Source: Sphingobacteriales bacterium (GTDB taxonomy: Bacteria; Bacteroidota; Bacteroidia; Chitinophagales; Chitinophagaceae). From it: DNA of 64,000 nt. A program made the position numbers and the translations under genes. Numbering within the stretch: position 1 is the stretch's first letter; every line of letters begins with the position of its first letter. Below the pieces are notes generated by a model, which made no database searches, was not told the origin of the DNA, and saw only the letters and a program-made list of their open reading frames with translations. Below, in pieces: positions 62,545-64,000 of this stretch. The DNA lies in assembly GCA_016192105.1 (NCBI GenBank), contig JACPUV010000025.1, forward strand, positions 62,001 to 126,000, read 5' to 3'.

Positions 62545-63297
62545 ATAGAATTTGTGTTTTTCCAGCAGCTTCCCGTCCTCATAGATCTCGAAGCGGAACC
62601 ATCCTGCATGGTAGAAGCTGGCCTTGTCAATTTTAAAATTATTTTCTTTGATATCTTTTAATTCAAAGATCAGGGTCCCATCTTCCTCAAAGAACCGGAT
62701 GGAATATTTATGCCCTTTACTTTCCCCGGGCAGGCTCACTTTTACATAGCCGTCCTTATTGGTATAAACATAGAGCGAAGGCACAAAAGCAGTCGGCTGG
62801 TTTTTGACGGTAACCGCATTGGGAAGGGTGGCGGAATCACCGGTTTGGAAATTATCCAGCCGGATCACCACCGGGCTCACCCGGGTAATGGAATCCACGC
62901 GCAGCAGGGAGTCCACCACCCGTATGGTACCTGGTTTTTTCACGATCAGGGTATCCATTCCGGGTCTTTTAGCCGCACTGAAAAGATAACGGCCACCTTC
63001 AAGCATGATATAAAGACGGTAAAACTGCTGGCCATTGGGTGCTTTATTGTCCACGTATCCATTTTGCGGCGTAGTGGGATCTGCCATGGTGAGGATGGTC
63101 TTATATCCTTTCAGGCTGTCAGCCGACCGCTGGATACTCAGCTGGCGGATTTCATGAAAAGGATTGACCCAACTGACCACGATCCGGTTCTTGCCTGCAT
63201 TCTTCAATGAAAAATCCGGCAGGGTATCCTGCGAACAGGCTTTGTTTCCTGCAGCAGCGATCAGCAAGGGGAAAAAAAAGAGGACCAGTTTTTTCAT
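62527..63297 (-). CDS. Exported protein of unknown function
   Basis: A 256-residue protein from ATG 63297 with a signal peptide (LVLFFFPLLIAAAG). The frame is open upstream by 15 residues, but only this start gives a normal signal sequence. The mature part opens with KNAGKNRIVVSWVNPFHEIR, a fibronectin-type-III-like strand pattern, and ends in a strand-rich domain (GHKYSIRFFEEDGTLIFELK). No family recognised. Its 3' end overlaps lipB by 18 nt. Confidence 0.72.
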   Translation of the reverse strand: MKKLVLFFFPLLIAAAGNKACSQDTLPDFSLKNAGKNRIVVSWVNPFHEIRQLSIQRSADSLKGYKTILTMADPTTPQNGYVDNKAPNGQQFYRLYIMLEGGRYLFSAAKRPGMDTLIVKKPGTIRVVDSLLRVDSITRVSPVVIRLDNFQTGDSATLPNAVTVKNQPTAFVPSLYVYTNKDGYVKVSLPGESKGHKYSIRFFEEDGTLIFELKDIKENNFKIDKASFYHAGWFRFEIYEDGKLLEKHKFYLEKDF

Positions 63298-63366
63298 ATT
63301 GTAAGAATGCAAAAGGACCAGGGCTTTTGTCCGTAAAAACAAAGATAGGGGAGTGGCTCAGAAAAT

Positions 63367-64000
63367 TCAGAATATTAACGTTCCCTTGTCCAGGGAACGG
63401 TTGCCCTGTAAACCTCCACTGTGGATCAGCAGGATTTTACTTCCGGGGGGAAAGTAGTTTTTCCCCGCCAGTGCGGAGATGGCATAACAAAGTTTTCCCG
63501 TGTACACAAAATCCGTGGGTATGCCGGTAACCCGGTAAAAGTTATTCATGAACTGAATCAGTTCAGGGGTCTGTTTTGCATAACCGCCAAAATGATAATC
63601 AGGAATGATCACCGGATCCTGCTGCGGGTTCGCCAGCAATGCCCTGACCTGGCCGCTTAATGCCGGGTTATTTTTAAGCACACTGATACCCAGGCAGGTC
63701 ACGGTTGCAGGGCTGCGGTTCATAATCCCGGCCAGCATGGTTCCTGTTCCCATAGCACAGCAGATATGCGTATAGTCATGCGGGTTAGCATAGTCCAGGA
63801 TCGTGGCCGCTCCGGCAGCTCCCGGTTTCCCGTACCCACCTTCCCCTACAATGAGGCAGTTGCTAATAGCTATATCATCCGGTATCCATTTCTCCCTGTA
63901 TTGTCCGCGGCTGATAAAGCGCAGTTGCATGCCCATTTCCCGGGCTTGCCGGAGGGTTGGTGACAGTTCCGCGGCTTCTTCCCCGCGGATGATCCCGATC
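63367..64000 (-). CDS. PLP-dependent ACC deaminase/D-cysteine desulfhydrase homologue (partial)
   Basis: The C-terminal part of a fold-type II PLP enzyme; the gene runs off the window at 64000 and its N-terminus, with the PLP lysine, is missing. From 64000 it is in frame, starting IGIIRGEEAAELSPTL. Landmarks are VGEGGYGKPGAAG, THICCAMGTGTMLAGIMN (the phosphate-loop-like glycine region) and the C-terminal ILLIHSGGLQGNRS. The HSGGLQG ending is typical of 1-aminocyclopropane-1-carboxylate deaminase and D-cysteine desulfhydrase relatives; which activity applies cannot be told. Confidence 0.85.
   Translation of the reverse strand, partial: IGIIRGEEAAELSPTLRQAREMGMQLRFISRGQYREKWIPDDIAISNCLIVGEGGYGKPGAAGAATILDYANPHDYTHICCAMGTGTMLAGIMNRSPATVTCLGISVLKNNPALSGQVRALLANPQQDPVIIPDYHFGGYAKQTPELIQFMNNFYRVTGIPTDFVYTGKLCYAISALAGKNYFPPGSKILLIHSGGLQGNRSLDKGTLIF

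Overview
The window is a chromosomal stretch of a member of the Bacteroidota, most likely a Chitinophagaceae-like Gram-negative bacterium. The signs are the many TAnnTTTG (-7) promoter elements without Shine-Dalgarno sequences, a CotH protein with a type IX secretion (T9SS) C-terminal sorting domain, a DUF4954-type protein beside glmS, head-GIN (DUF2807) and CHRD-like proteins, a TPP riboswitch on a TonB-dependent receptor, and Bacteroidota-style forms of YidC, IspH and MutS. The family level is inference; the phylum is well supported. No transposase, phage gene, rRNA operon or CRISPR array was seen.

Layout. 0-8 kb: a polytopic membrane protein (-), then purL, a 61-residue membrane protein, hldD, proC and pyrG (+). 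8-17.5 kb: yidC, two small exported proteins, a TPR protein, a ComA-like phosphosulfolactate synthase overlapping aroE, then a leftward operon of an unknown gene, rdgB, an ECF sigma factor and its probable anti-sigma factor. 17.5-26.5 kb: ilvE, rpsL-rpsG (not followed by fusA), dCMP deaminase, icd, a Crp-like regulator, and an mntR-mntH operon in which the NRAMP transporter is fused to a universal-stress domain. 26.5-36.6 kb: an alpha-glucan phosphorylase homologue lacking the expected PLP lysine, ispH, a lipoprotein alpha-amylase, a Deg-type protease, a LuxC-like reductase facing a ferredoxin, ddl, a PASTA-only protein and a rhodanese. 36.7-41.4 kb: the riboswitch-controlled TonB receptor, two head-GIN paralogues, initiator tRNA and a small lipoprotein. 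41.4-54.8 kb: era, der, DUF4954-glmS, mgtE, a small SET-domain protein, a CHRD lipoprotein, mutS and a DUF4139 protein. 54.8-64 kb: CotH, a SpoU methyltransferase, a UbiA prenyltransferase, ruvX, def, an unknown exported protein, a four-helix-bundle protein, rluD, lipB, an unknown exported protein and the 3' part of a PLP-dependent deaminase cut by the window edge.

How it fits together. Most genes are housekeeping: purine and pyrimidine synthesis, envelope biogenesis, ribosome assembly, translation initiation and termination of nascent-chain formylation, mismatch repair, and metal and vitamin uptake. The more unusual material is regulatory or structural. Tandem 7-bp repeats recur at several gene junctions, twice as inverted arrays. 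Several genes have a -7 box only 4-6 nt before the start codon, which suggests leaderless mRNAs. A row of perfect hairpins precedes ddl. I did not find a large undescribed multi-gene system; the best candidates for novelty are given in the findings.
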